From Bradyrhizobium sediminis (GTDB lineage Bacteria; Pseudomonadota; Alphaproteobacteria; Rhizobiales; Xanthobacteraceae): a DNA stretch of 64,000 nt. The position numbers and the translations under genes are program-made. Below are positions 55,662-63,306 of the stretch, in pieces. The notes below the pieces were generated by a model. That model saw only the letters and a list, made by a program, of their open reading frames with translations, ran no database searches and was not told where the DNA came from. Within the stretch, counting starts at the first letter, position 1, and each line of letters opens with the position of its first letter. The DNA is taken from positions 3,916,501 through 3,980,500 of the forward strand of contig NZ_CP076134.1 in the NCBI RefSeq assembly GCF_018736085.1, written 5' to 3'.

Positions 55662-56155
55662 TTGAAATAGTCGAACGGTTCACGGCAGCTCTTGCAGCGC
55701 CACAGCGCCTTGCAGGAGGTCGAGCCGAATTCGGACAGCACTTCGGTATTTGCGGAGCCGCATTGCGGGCACGCCACCTGCTGCACCCCGAACAGCGCGC
55801 GGCGGGAGCCTGCGGCTTGCGGCGGCGCGATGCCATACTCCCTGAGCTTGCGGCGGCCGTCCTCGCTCATCCAGTCGGTGGTCCAGGCCGGCGACAGCAC
55901 GGTGCGCACTTTCGAATTGCGGAAACCTTCGCGTTCCAGCGCCATCTCGATTTCGAGCGTGATCATGTTCATCGCGGGGCAGCCGGAATAGGTCAGCGTG
56001 ATCGCGACTTCGACCTGGCCATCGTTGATCGCGACGTCGCGGAGCACGCCGAGATCGGCGATGGTCAGCACGGGAATTTCGGGATCGACCACGGTCGCCG
56101 CGGTATCCCACGCGTGTTGCCGCAACCCGGCATCGCTGAATACAGTGCTCACCAT
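55652..56155 (-). CDS. paaD: Phenylacetyl-CoA epoxidase accessory protein
   Basis: 167 residues. An N-terminal MIP18/DUF59-like domain (VVDPEIPVLTIADLGVLRDV, 22-41; SGCPAMNMI) is followed by a zinc ribbon (Cys129, Cys132, Cys154, Cys157). PaaD (also called PaaJ) is needed for iron-sulfur or metal loading of the epoxidase. Start ATG at 56155 overlaps the paaC stop by seven bases. Confidence 0.95.
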   Translation of the reverse strand: MVSTVFSDAGLRQHAWDTAATVVDPEIPVLTIADLGVLRDVAINDGQVEVAITLTYSGCPAMNMITLEIEMALEREGFRNSKVRTVLSPAWTTDWMSEDGRRKLREYGIAPPQAAGSRRALFGVQQVACPQCGSANTEVLSEFGSTSCKALWRCKSCREPFDYFKCH

Positions 56156-56925
56156 GCGACCCCCGGAAAGGTCCGCTGCATCGATTGCAGCTCGCTGAGC
56201 AAATGCCCGAGATGCTCGCTGTGCCGGCCATCGCGGCCGCCCTGCTGCATCCAGTCGTTGCTGGGCAGAACCAGCGTCGCCTCGCCCACGACTCCGGAGA
56301 CCGTGTCGAGCCATTGCGAACGCAAGCCCGCGGGATCGACGGCAATGCCGGCATCGAACAGGGCACGCTCGCCGGCATCCACCTCGAACATTTCGCCGGT
56401 GAAGGCCCAGAGATCGTCGACGGCGGTTTGCGCGCGGGCGTGGCTCTCCTCGGTGCCGTCGCCGAGCCGAACGATCCATTCCGACGAATGCCGCAGATGA
56501 TAGGCGCTTTCCTTCTCGGACTTTGCCGCGATCGCCGCCAGCGTGGCGTCGCTCGACTTCATCATCGCGCGCCAATAGAGGTCGGCGAAGGCCGAGTAGA
56601 AAAGCTGCCGCACCATGGTGCGCGCGAAATCGCCGTTCGGCTGCTCCAGCAGCAGCAGATTGCGGTACTGCCTGACGTCGCGCAGGTAGGCCAGCTTGTC
56701 TTCGTCGTTACCCTTGCCTTCGACCTCGGCCGCGTAGGAATAGAGTTCGCGGGCCTGACCGAGCAGATCGAGAGCCATATTGGCGAGCGCCATATCCTCC
56801 TCGAGGATCGGCGCATGGCCGCACCATTCCGACAGCCGGTGCCCGAGAATCAGCGCATCGTCGGCACGGCGCAGCGTGTACAGCACCAGCGGGGTTTCGG
56901 AGACCTGGATAGAAGCGGTTGCCAT
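56149..56925 (-). CDS. paaC: Phenylacetyl-CoA epoxidase, structural subunit
   Basis: 258 residues, helical ferritin-like paralogue of PaaA without a full di-iron set. HRLSEWCGHAPILEEDMALA (28-47), LLLLEQPNGDFARTMVRQ, and ESAYHLRHSSEWIVRLGDGT (about 138-157) are family motifs. It scaffolds PaaA in the AC complex. The ATG at 56925 is preferred over the open upstream frame, which runs through a family A repeat. Confidence 0.95.
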   Translation of the reverse strand: MATASIQVSETPLVLYTLRRADDALILGHRLSEWCGHAPILEEDMALANMALDLLGQARELYSYAAEVEGKGNDEDKLAYLRDVRQYRNLLLLEQPNGDFARTMVRQLFYSAFADLYWRAMMKSSDATLAAIAAKSEKESAYHLRHSSEWIVRLGDGTEESHARAQTAVDDLWAFTGEMFEVDAGERALFDAGIAVDPAGLRSQWLDTVSGVVGEATLVLPSNDWMQQGGRDGRHSEHLGHLLSELQSMQRTFPGVAW

Positions 56926-56958
56926 ATTGTCTAACCTGCTTGCGCTGACAGTATTGTC

Positions 56959-57071
56959 GTCATTGCGAGGAGCGAAGCGACGAAGCAATCCAGTCTTTCT
57001 TGGGCTATGGATTGCTTCGCGGAGCCTGCCATCGGGCGCGCTTTCGCGCGACCCGTTGGCTCGCAATGACG
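56959..57071. repeat. Family A inverted repeat inside the paa operon
   Basis: gtcattgcgaggagcgaagcg...tggattgcttcg...ctcgcaatgacg, longer than other copies because of an extra hairpin (gggcgcgctttcgcgcgaccc). It lies between paaB and paaC, genes that normally touch, and may affect the ratio of upstream to downstream subunits. Confidence 0.85.
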
Positions 57072-57114
57072 GCTTCAAAATCCGAAAAACGCGCCTCACC
57101 ATGAGGATCGAAAG

Positions 57115-57402
57115 TCACATGTGCCCGACTTCCTCGGGCACCTCGTAAAACGTCGGATGGCGGTAGATCTTGGATTCCGCCGGCTCGAACATCATGGCCT
57201 TGTCGGCCGGATCGGACGCGGTGATCGCGCTCGACGGCACCACCCAGATCGACAGCCCCTCGCCGCGGCGGGTGTAGAGGTCGCGCGCGGCCTGTACCGC
57301 CATCGTGGCGTCGGAGGCATGCAGCGAGCCGACATGCTTGTGCGCGAGCCCATTGCGGCTGCGAATGAAGACTTCCCACAGCGGGGTATTCGGCGTGGAC
57401 AT
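57115..57402 (-). CDS. paaB: Phenylacetyl-CoA epoxidase, small subunit
   Basis: 95 residues. PaaB bridges two PaaAC units in the epoxidase. Typical pieces: LWEVFIRSRNGLAHKHVGSL (8-27), DAANMA-like DATMAVQAARDLYTRRGEG and FYEVPEEVGHM at the end. Start ATG 57402; 17 bases after paaA. An in-frame start at 57417 is less likely. Confidence 0.95.
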   Translation of the reverse strand: MSTPNTPLWEVFIRSRNGLAHKHVGSLHASDATMAVQAARDLYTRRGEGLSIWVVPSSAITASDPADKAMMFEPAESKIYRHPTFYEVPEEVGHM

Positions 57403-57419
57403 GACGATCTCCCTCAACT

Positions 57420-58415
57420 CTATTCGGCGGCTTGCGCGACTTGCCGGCGCTTGCGTTTCTCGGCATAGGCCTGGGCCGCCTCGCGGACCCAGGCGCCGTC
57501 GTCATGCGCCTTGCGCCGCGCCGCCATCCGGTCGCGGTTGCAAGGGCCGTTGCCAGCCAGCACCTGCTTGAATTCTTCCCAGTCGATCGCACTGTATTCC
57601 CAGTGCCCGGTCGCCGGGTTCTGCTTCATGCCGGGATCGGGAATTGTCAGGCCGAGATACTGCGCCTGCGGCACGGTGGCATCGACGAATTTCTGGCGCA
57701 GCTCGTCATTGGAGAAGCGCTTGATCTTCCATCTGGTCGAGGTGTCGCTGTGCTGGCTCACCTGGTCGGGCGGCCCGAACATCATCAGCACCGGCCACCA
57801 CCAGCGGTTCAGCGCGTCCTGCGCCATCGTCTTCTGCTCCTCGGAGCCGCGCGCCAGCGTCAGCATGATTTCGTAACCCTGCCGCTGGTGAAAGGATTCC
57901 TCCTTGCAGACGCGGATCATCGCGCGCGCATAGGGACCGTAGGAGCAGCGGCACAGCGGGATCTGGTTCATGATCGCCGCGCCATCGACCAGCCAGCCGA
58001 TCACGCCGATGTCGGCCCAGGTCAGGGTCGGATAGTTGAAGATCGAGGAATATTTGGCCTTGCCGGCCAGCATCTGATCGACCAGTTCCTCGCGCGAGGC
58101 CCCTAACGTCTCCGCCGCGGCATAGAGATAGAGCCCGTGGCCGCATTCGTCCTGCACCTTGGCGAGCAGGGCTGCCTTGCGGCGCAGCGACGGCGCGCGC
58201 GTGATCCAGTTGCCTTCCGGCAGCATGCCGACGATTTCGGAATGGGCGTGTTGGGAAATCTGCCGCGTCAGCGTCTTGCGATAGGCCGCCGGCATCCAGT
58301 CGTTCGGCTCGATGCGCTCCTCGGCATCGATGCGCGCCTGAAACGCCGCCGCGTGCGCGGCGTCCTCGATATTGCGGTCATCAGCGTCGGACGTGTTGAG
58401 CGCCTGCGTGTACAT
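57420..58415 (-). CDS. paaA: Phenylacetyl-CoA epoxidase, catalytic subunit
   Basis: 331 residues, ferritin-like di-iron oxygenase that converts phenylacetyl-CoA to the 1,2-epoxide. Iron ligands occur in [13 protein letters not shown] (about 91-103) and [13 protein letters not shown] (about 170-182). Other hallmarks are [17 protein letters not shown] and the C-terminal [12 protein letters not shown]. Start ATG at 58415 behind GGGAGACGG. First structural gene of the operon, 68 bases after paaX. Confidence 0.96.
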   Translation of the reverse strand: MYTQALNTSDADDRNIEDAAHAAAFQARIDAEERIEPNDWMPAAYRKTLTRQISQHAHSEIVGMLPEGNWITRAPSLRRKAALLAKVQDECGHGLYLYAAAETLGASREELVDQMLAGKAKYSSIFNYPTLTWADIGVIGWLVDGAAIMNQIPLCRCSYGPYARAMIRVCKEESFHQRQGYEIMLTLARGSEEQKTMAQDALNRWWWPVLMMFGPPDQVSQHSDTSTRWKIKRFSNDELRQKFVDATVPQAQYLGLTIPDPGMKQNPATGHWEYSAIDWEEFKQVLAGNGPCNRDRMAARRKAHDDGAWVREAAQAYAEKRKRRQVAQAAE

Positions 58416-58473
58416 GGCCGTCTCCCGGAAGATACTTAACATATATCAGAATATGCGGAACTCAAGCAATTCT

Positions 58474-58488
58474 TGTAACATAATTACA
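58474..58488. promoter_or_regulatory. Small palindrome upstream of paaA, candidate operator
   Basis: tgtaa-cataa-ttaca is a perfect 5-bp dyad overlapping the paaX stop codon in the A/T-rich gap before paaA. It is a possible binding site for PaaX or another regulator; similar sites elsewhere would be needed to trust it. Confidence 0.3.
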
Positions 58489-59353
58489 CGTCGGTAAAGC
58501 GGCGCGCCAGATCCTTGCCGGCGCCGGGCAGCGGTCCGGTCTCGCAGGTTCCGTTCCGCTCAAGCCATTGTTCGGACGCGGGAAGCACCCCCCGATAGAT
58601 CTCGCCGCAGAGCTTTCGGGCGGCCCGGCCCGGCCAGTCCGCAGGGAGCAACGCCGTCGGCAAGAGCGGGTCGCGCAGCACCACCCGCCGGTAATGATGG
58701 ATCAGCAGGATCCGCGCGGTGAAGGCGTCAGCCTCCGCGAGGGCCTCGCGGCGGCCGGCCCAGTTCCGCAGCGGCTCGAAGGTCTTGATGAACTTCAGAT
58801 AGGCGTCGGCGGTGCGATCAAGCGGCCAGCTCTCGCTCAGCAGGCGGCGGCCGCTGTCATCCTCGGCGGACACTTCCAGGCGGATCGCGGTTGCGGCTTC
58901 CTCCGGAACGGGAACGCCCGACGGCGCGACCCATACGCCCGGCAGCGGGCTGCCGAAGCCGGCATTCTTCAGCGCCTCGCGCGAGGCGTCGCGATCCTCG
59001 CCGTTGCCGATCAAGAGCAGCTCGAAGCGTCCGGTCCAGTTGGATGGCTGCGGATCGTAGATATGCCGGGTCGCGGCGTCGAAGGTCTGACGCCCTTTTC
59101 GCGCCAGCCGATAAAAGCTGTTGCGGCCGACCTTGTGGCGCTCGAGCCAGCCGTCGGCGGCGAGCCGCGACATCGCGGTGCGCACCACGCCGCTGTCGAT
59201 GTCGAGCACCTCGAAGAATTTCAGCAGCGTGCCGAGCCAAACCGATCCGCCGCGCGGCACGATGGCATCGCCGAACACCGTGATGACGATGGAGCCCGTG
59301 CGCGACGGTTCGCGCTTGAGCTGAGAGATGATGCGGGCAAGCGGCTGCGGCAT
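58484..59353 (-). CDS. paaX: Phenylacetate catabolon repressor PaaX-like
   Basis: 289 residues. N-terminal winged helix (MPQPLARIISQLKREPSRTG; SGVVRTAMSRLAADGWLERH about 54-73) with the PaaX-specific GRNSFYRLARKG, then the PaaX central domain and WPGRAARKLCGEIYRG near the end. PaaX proteins release DNA on binding phenylacetyl-CoA. It lies in line ahead of paaABCDE, so it is likely cotranscribed and autoregulated. Start ATG 59353; a TTG 36 bases upstream is less likely. Confidence 0.93.
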   Translation of the reverse strand: MPQPLARIISQLKREPSRTGSIVITVFGDAIVPRGGSVWLGTLLKFFEVLDIDSGVVRTAMSRLAADGWLERHKVGRNSFYRLARKGRQTFDAATRHIYDPQPSNWTGRFELLLIGNGEDRDASREALKNAGFGSPLPGVWVAPSGVPVPEEAATAIRLEVSAEDDSGRRLLSESWPLDRTADAYLKFIKTFEPLRNWAGRREALAEADAFTARILLIHHYRRVVLRDPLLPTALLPADWPGRAARKLCGEIYRGVLPASEQWLERNGTCETGPLPGAGKDLARRFTDV

Positions 59354-59406
59354 GCGTGATGCATAGCGCGATTTATGGAGTGGCGACAACGCTCACGACC
59401 CGGACT

Positions 59407-59450
59407 CTCATGGTTCGAGACGCGTGGCGGTGCCACGCTCCCTCACGAGG
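59407..59450. repeat. Family C repeat, short form
   Basis: ctcatggttcgagacgcg...cgctccctcacgagg, a single hairpin upstream of paaX. Confidence 0.65.
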
Positions 59451-59506
59451 GTCAATAGGACTGAGTCAATCTGCGGCCTACGGGACAGCGTAAATTGGCA
59501 ATGCTC

Positions 59507-59580
59507 GTCATGGCCGGGCTTGTCCCGGCTTCATCAAATCAAGAAAGACGTAGATGGCCGGGACAAGCCCGGCCATGACG
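59507..59580. repeat. Family D inverted repeat
   Basis: gtcatggccgggcttgtcccggc facing ggccgggacaagcccggccatgacg, between paaX and the lipase-like gene. Confidence 0.85.
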
Positions 59581-59605
59581 AAAAACACTCGCGCTTGCGC
59601 CGATT

Positions 59606-60376
59606 CTAGCGGTGCGGATCGGGGTAAACGAGGCTGCGCCAGCCGTTGCGGTCGAACGGCGCCCATGTGCCTTCGGGCTGGGCCAGACGATCGGCCACGG
59701 CGTAGACCACCGCGGGATGATGGCCCATGCCGCAATGGCTGCTTTCGACCTCGATGCTTTCGGAGGTCGCGGAGGTCTTTTCCATGCAGCCCTGCCACGC
59801 GCAGATGCCGTCGGTACGGCTGAAGATCGCGGTGGTCGGCACCGGCGGCGTTTCGGAAAGCGCCCCGCCGAAGCGGTGATCCTCTTCCTCGGCGCTGCGG
59901 CCGCTTGCCATCTCGTAGACCCGCCAGGCGTTGGTCGCCTTCGGGCTGCCCGCGAACGGGCTGCCGAGCGTGATCACCGAGCGCACGCGATCGGGCATCA
60001 TCTTGGCCAGCTGGCGCGCATAGAGACCGCCGAGGCTCCAGCCGACCAGGCTGATCTTGCGGCCGTGGGCATCGTTCAGTTCATGCACCAGGTCGACCAT
60101 CGCGTGCTGCACGCCATGGCGCAGGCCGAGATTGCGGCCTTGCCGCCAGCCGCTGACGGCATAGCCACGGTTCTTCAGGAAGCTGCGCAAGGGCCGCGTC
60201 GAGGTGTCCGAGGCGACCAGGCCGGGCAACACCAGCACCGGATGGCCGTCGCCCTTCGGCGCGAGGCTGAGCAGCGGCAATGCGCCGAGAAACGCACCGA
60301 ACTCATGGAGGGCGCGCCCTTCCAGAAACATCAGGGTTCTGGACGGCGGGCGCAGCGTCTGGGCAGTGGCGGACAT
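59606..60376 (-). CDS. Alpha/beta hydrolase, lipase-like
   Basis: 256 residues. The nucleophile elbow GWSLGGLYARQLA (Ser about 114) and an N-terminal VLVLPGLVASDTSTRPLRSFL are typical of triacylglycerol-lipase-like hydrolases; acidic partner and His are near SRTDGICAW and SHCGMGHHPAV. No signal peptide. Standalone gene, function unknown beyond esterase/lipase fold. Confidence 0.85.
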   Translation of the reverse strand: MSATAQTLRPPSRTLMFLEGRALHEFGAFLGALPLLSLAPKGDGHPVLVLPGLVASDTSTRPLRSFLKNRGYAVSGWRQGRNLGLRHGVQHAMVDLVHELNDAHGRKISLVGWSLGGLYARQLAKMMPDRVRSVITLGSPFAGSPKATNAWRVYEMASGRSAEEEDHRFGGALSETPPVPTTAIFSRTDGICAWQGCMEKTSATSESIEVESSHCGMGHHPAVVYAVADRLAQPEGTWAPFDRNGWRSLVYPDPHR

Positions 60377-60560
60377 CAGGTTTCCTCTTCAGGGCCGGAA
60401 TCGACCCAATCGGTCAATTGAAAACGCGGCTCACGCACAATCGTTCCGCAGTGCAGCAATCCCTTGAAGGAAGCTATGGCACCGATTCCTTCATTCAAGC
60501 GGCTGCCTGCCGATGGGACAATGGGTCGACGCACTTAATACGGGCGCCGTGATCAAAAAG

Positions 60561-61847
60561 TCACAGCAGGCGAAGCAGTAATTCCACGGTGTAGAGCCCG
60601 AGTCCGGCAAGCCCGCCGATCAGCGCGCCGTTGAAGCGGATGTATTGCAGGTCCTTGCCGATGTTGATTTCGATCAGCGCAATCAGCTGCCCCATGTCCC
60701 AGGCCTTGACCTGATCGGAGATGAAGCTCGACACCCCGCTCTTCTGATCGGCGATGAAACTCCTGAGCACGGCGACGAGACCCTGGTTGATCTCGGCGCG
60801 CAGCTCGGCATCGGCTGCGAGCGCCTCGCCTGCTTTCACGAACATTCCGGCAAGATGCTGCTGCAGCACCTGGGTTTCACCGCTGGCGCTGCGCTCGATG
60901 AAGGATCGCGCGTTCAACCAGATGTTGCGCGCGAGGTCGCCGAGTTCGGGGCGCGCCAGGAGGTCGCGCTTCAATCCGTCGAGGCGATCGGCAAAGGCCT
61001 TGTCGCTGCCGAGCCGGTCGACGAACGACAGCAGCATGTGATTGAATTCGCCGCGGAACGGATGCTGCGGATCGTTGCGCACTTCCTCGAAAAACGTGGT
61101 CGCGGACGCCACGATTCGCTTCACCAGGAACCTGTCGGCGCGGTAGAGCTTCAGCAGCGTCGGCAATTCGTCGCGGATCTTCTCGCGGATCACGGCCATG
61201 GTTTCCGGCTGGGTCAGCGACTGATGCACCACGCGCAGGATGTCATCGAGCAGGCCCTGGTGCCTGCCCTCCTGCACGAAGCCGCGCAGCGTGCCGGCGG
61301 CGAGCGGCGCCAGATCGATCCCCTGCAACTGGGTGGTGATGCGCCGGGTGATGAATGTCATCAGGCCCGAGGTCTCCGTCGCCGACACCGCTTCCGGCAG
61401 CAGCCGCAGCGCAAAGCGGGCGAGATCGTCGCTGCGCTTGCGGTCGCGCAGCCAGTCGGCGATGAACGAGCCGAAATCGATCTGGCGCAGCTTGGCTTCC
61501 ACGGGGGCTGCTTCGAGGAAGTGCACCTCGATGAATTCGCCGAGCTTGTCGGCGATGCGGTGCTGGTTGCTCTGGATGATCGCGGTGTGCGGGATCGGCA
61601 GTCCCAGCGGCCTCTTGAACAACGCCACCACCGCGTACCAGTCGGCGAGGCCGCCGATGGTGGCGGCCTCCGCGAACGCGGCGACGAAGCCAAAGACCGG
61701 ATGCACATGCAGCAGCGACTTCGCCGTAATGAACAGCGCCAGCGTGGCCGCCAGCACCAGCGTCGCCAGCGCCTTGACACGCCGCAGCTCGGCCGCGCGT
61801 GCGGCGTCGCCGGGAGCGTCGAAAGAAAAGGTGACCGGGACGGTCAT
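60561..61847 (-). CDS. DUF445 family membrane protein
   Basis: 428 residues. A short hydrophobic helix at about 27-45 (ALATLVLAATLALFITAKSL), the conserved IGGLADWYAVVALFKRPLGLPIPHTAII (about 65-92, given in part), a long helical cytoplasmic or periplasmic region, and a final hydrophobic tail GALIGGLAGLGLYTVELLL. The family (YjiN-like) has no known reaction. Start ATG at 61847; the open frame before it is a family A repeat. Confidence 0.88.
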   Translation of the reverse strand: MTVPVTFSFDAPGDAARAAELRRVKALATLVLAATLALFITAKSLLHVHPVFGFVAAFAEAATIGGLADWYAVVALFKRPLGLPIPHTAIIQSNQHRIADKLGEFIEVHFLEAAPVEAKLRQIDFGSFIADWLRDRKRSDDLARFALRLLPEAVSATETSGLMTFITRRITTQLQGIDLAPLAAGTLRGFVQEGRHQGLLDDILRVVHQSLTQPETMAVIREKIRDELPTLLKLYRADRFLVKRIVASATTFFEEVRNDPQHPFRGEFNHMLLSFVDRLGSDKAFADRLDGLKRDLLARPELGDLARNIWLNARSFIERSASGETQVLQQHLAGMFVKAGEALAADAELRAEINQGLVAVLRSFIADQKSGVSSFISDQVKAWDMGQLIALIEINIGKDLQYIRFNGALIGGLAGLGLYTVELLLRLL

Positions 61848-61887
61848 GGCGGCTTTCGCGTGTCGGGGCCCGATGATAGCAGCATCC

Positions 61888-61971
61888 GTCATTGCGAGCG
61901 AAGCGAAGCAATCCATCTCGCCGAGCAAGGAAAACTGGATTGCTTCGTCGCTAACGCTCCTCGCAATGACG
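61888..61971. repeat. Family A inverted repeat
   Basis: gtcattgcgagcgaagcgaagcaatcca facing tggattgcttcgtcgctaacgctcctcgcaatgacg, upstream of the DUF445 gene. Confidence 0.85.
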
Positions 61972-62003
61972 GAGGATGCAATGATGATCTATTGACATGC
62001 CCG

Positions 62004-62035
62004 TCAAAAAGAAGGCCCGCCTAAGCGGGCCTTCG
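62004..62035 (-). terminator. Rho-independent terminator of the phasin gene
   Basis: On the minus strand AAGGCCCGC-TTAG-GCGGGCCTT followed by CTTTTTG, 27 bases after the phasin stop. A strong stem with a T run. Confidence 0.85.
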
Positions 62036-62061
62036 AACTGACGCTACTGACGCGATCGCGA

Positions 62062-62538
62062 TCAGGCGGTCTTGTTGTAGACCTTGGCGAAGTTGTCCTG
62101 GGCGGTCTTGGCGCCGTCGGCGACGAGCTTGCCGAGATATTCGGTCGAGGCCTTCGCCCGCGACACCAGCACTTCGCCGCGCGCACGGACCATGTCGGAC
62201 TGGATCTGCACCGCCTCGTTGAGCGACTTGGCGGAAGCCAGCTTGTCGATGCCGGCGAAGAACTCCTGGGCGTCCTGGTAGATCGCGTCCTGAATGTTGC
62301 GGCTGATCTTGGCGGCCTCGGAGACCGAACCGGCAACGGCGGTCTCGATCGCGGCGGTCACCTTCTCGGAGCCGGCATGAAGGTCGGCGGCGCGCTCCTT
62401 GGCGGTCTCGGTCTGCTTCTTCACGAACTCACGGGCGGCTTCCGGAACTTCCATGTTCTGGAGCTTGGTGAACGCCTCGGTGACGGGCGCGAAGGCTTCC
62501 TTGACGGTGTTCAGCACGGAATTGGTTTCGATGGTCAT
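62062..62538 (-). CDS. Phasin (PHA granule-associated protein)
   Basis: 158 residues, nearly all amphipathic helix. FTKLQNMEVPEAAREFVKKQ (23-42) and ADLHAGSEKVTAAIETAV (51-68) match the phasin_2 type of rhizobia; the middle SRNIQDAIYQDAQEFFAGID is also typical. It coats polyhydroxyalkanoate granules and limits their size. ATG at 62538 behind GGAG. Its own terminator follows. It is near the PHA synthase-type gene, in the same direction. Confidence 0.93.
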   Translation of the reverse strand: MTIETNSVLNTVKEAFAPVTEAFTKLQNMEVPEAAREFVKKQTETAKERAADLHAGSEKVTAAIETAVAGSVSEAAKISRNIQDAIYQDAQEFFAGIDKLASAKSLNEAVQIQSDMVRARGEVLVSRAKASTEYLGKLVADGAKTAQDNFAKVYNKTA

Positions 62539-62642
62539 GGGGTTTCTCCATCCTCAGGGTTTGAGCTATGGGCTCACCCCGTCCGGATTTGGCCCGGGGC
62601 AAAGTCTGTATGACACGGTTAATGGTGCGCCGCAACATCAAT

Positions 62643-62660
62643 GTTGCAGTGCGATATCGC
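62643..62660. promoter_or_regulatory. Dyad upstream of the phasin gene
   Basis: ttgcagtgc followed by the perfect palindrome gcgatatcgc. TGC-rich dyads are bound by PhaR in some alphaproteobacteria, so this is a possible repressor site, but only part of the consensus is present. Confidence 0.25.
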
Positions 62661-62709
62661 GAATTCGTGATAGGAGCGCTTGCCCGGCAAAGCGGCTCGC
62701 CGGCGGTAT

Positions 62710-63306
62710 TTAGTGCTGCACGGCCGCCGGCAGCCCGTAGGCCTCCAGCTGGGCCCGGACCTGGGCAACGTTGTGGCCGAGCACCACGATGTCGTGGGTC
62801 TTGCCATCCTTGTCCTTCACATGGTCGCGCAGCAGCGCCTCGGCCTTGAAGCCCAGGCCCTCGAAGATGGCGATGGCGCCGGACTGGTCGACCGTCATCT
62901 GCACCACCAGCTTCTCCAGGCCGGCGCTCAGCGCCAGCGCAAAGGTTTCCTGCGACAGCGCCCGGCCCACTCCCCGGCCGCGCACGTCCGAGGAGACCAC
63001 GTTGCGGATTTCGCCGACATGCGGCGACCACGACCAGGGATCGCGCACCAGGGTGCCGCATCCGACCACCCTGCCCGCCTTCACCGCCAGGATGCTGGTG
63101 ATGGCGCCGCGCTCGATCTCCTTGATCCAGGCACTTAGCACCTTGGGCTCGCTGATGTTGCGTGGCAGGAACAACAGATCGTGCACCGGCAGCTTCTGCG
63201 CAAAGTCGAGCACGGCGGCTTCGTCGGCCTGCGCCATCAGGCGGAATTCGATCTCGCCGGCCTCGGTCTGCACGCGGCGCGGATAGGTTCTGATATCGCT
63301 GCTCAT
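62710..63306 (-). CDS. GNAT-family N-acetyltransferase
   Basis: 198 residues. The acetyl-CoA-binding motif A reads VVSSDVRGRGVGRALSQ (about 103-119), followed by LVVQMTVDQSGAIAIFEGLGFK, the normal GNAT end. The substrate is unknown. The ATG at 63306 overlaps the stop of the PHA synthase gene by four bases (ATGA), so the two are translationally linked. Confidence 0.9.
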   Translation of the reverse strand: MSSDIRTYPRRVQTEAGEIEFRLMAQADEAAVLDFAQKLPVHDLLFLPRNISEPKVLSAWIKEIERGAITSILAVKAGRVVGCGTLVRDPWSWSPHVGEIRNVVSSDVRGRGVGRALSQETFALALSAGLEKLVVQMTVDQSGAIAIFEGLGFKAEALLRDHVKDKDGKTHDIVVLGHNVAQVRAQLEAYGLPAAVQH

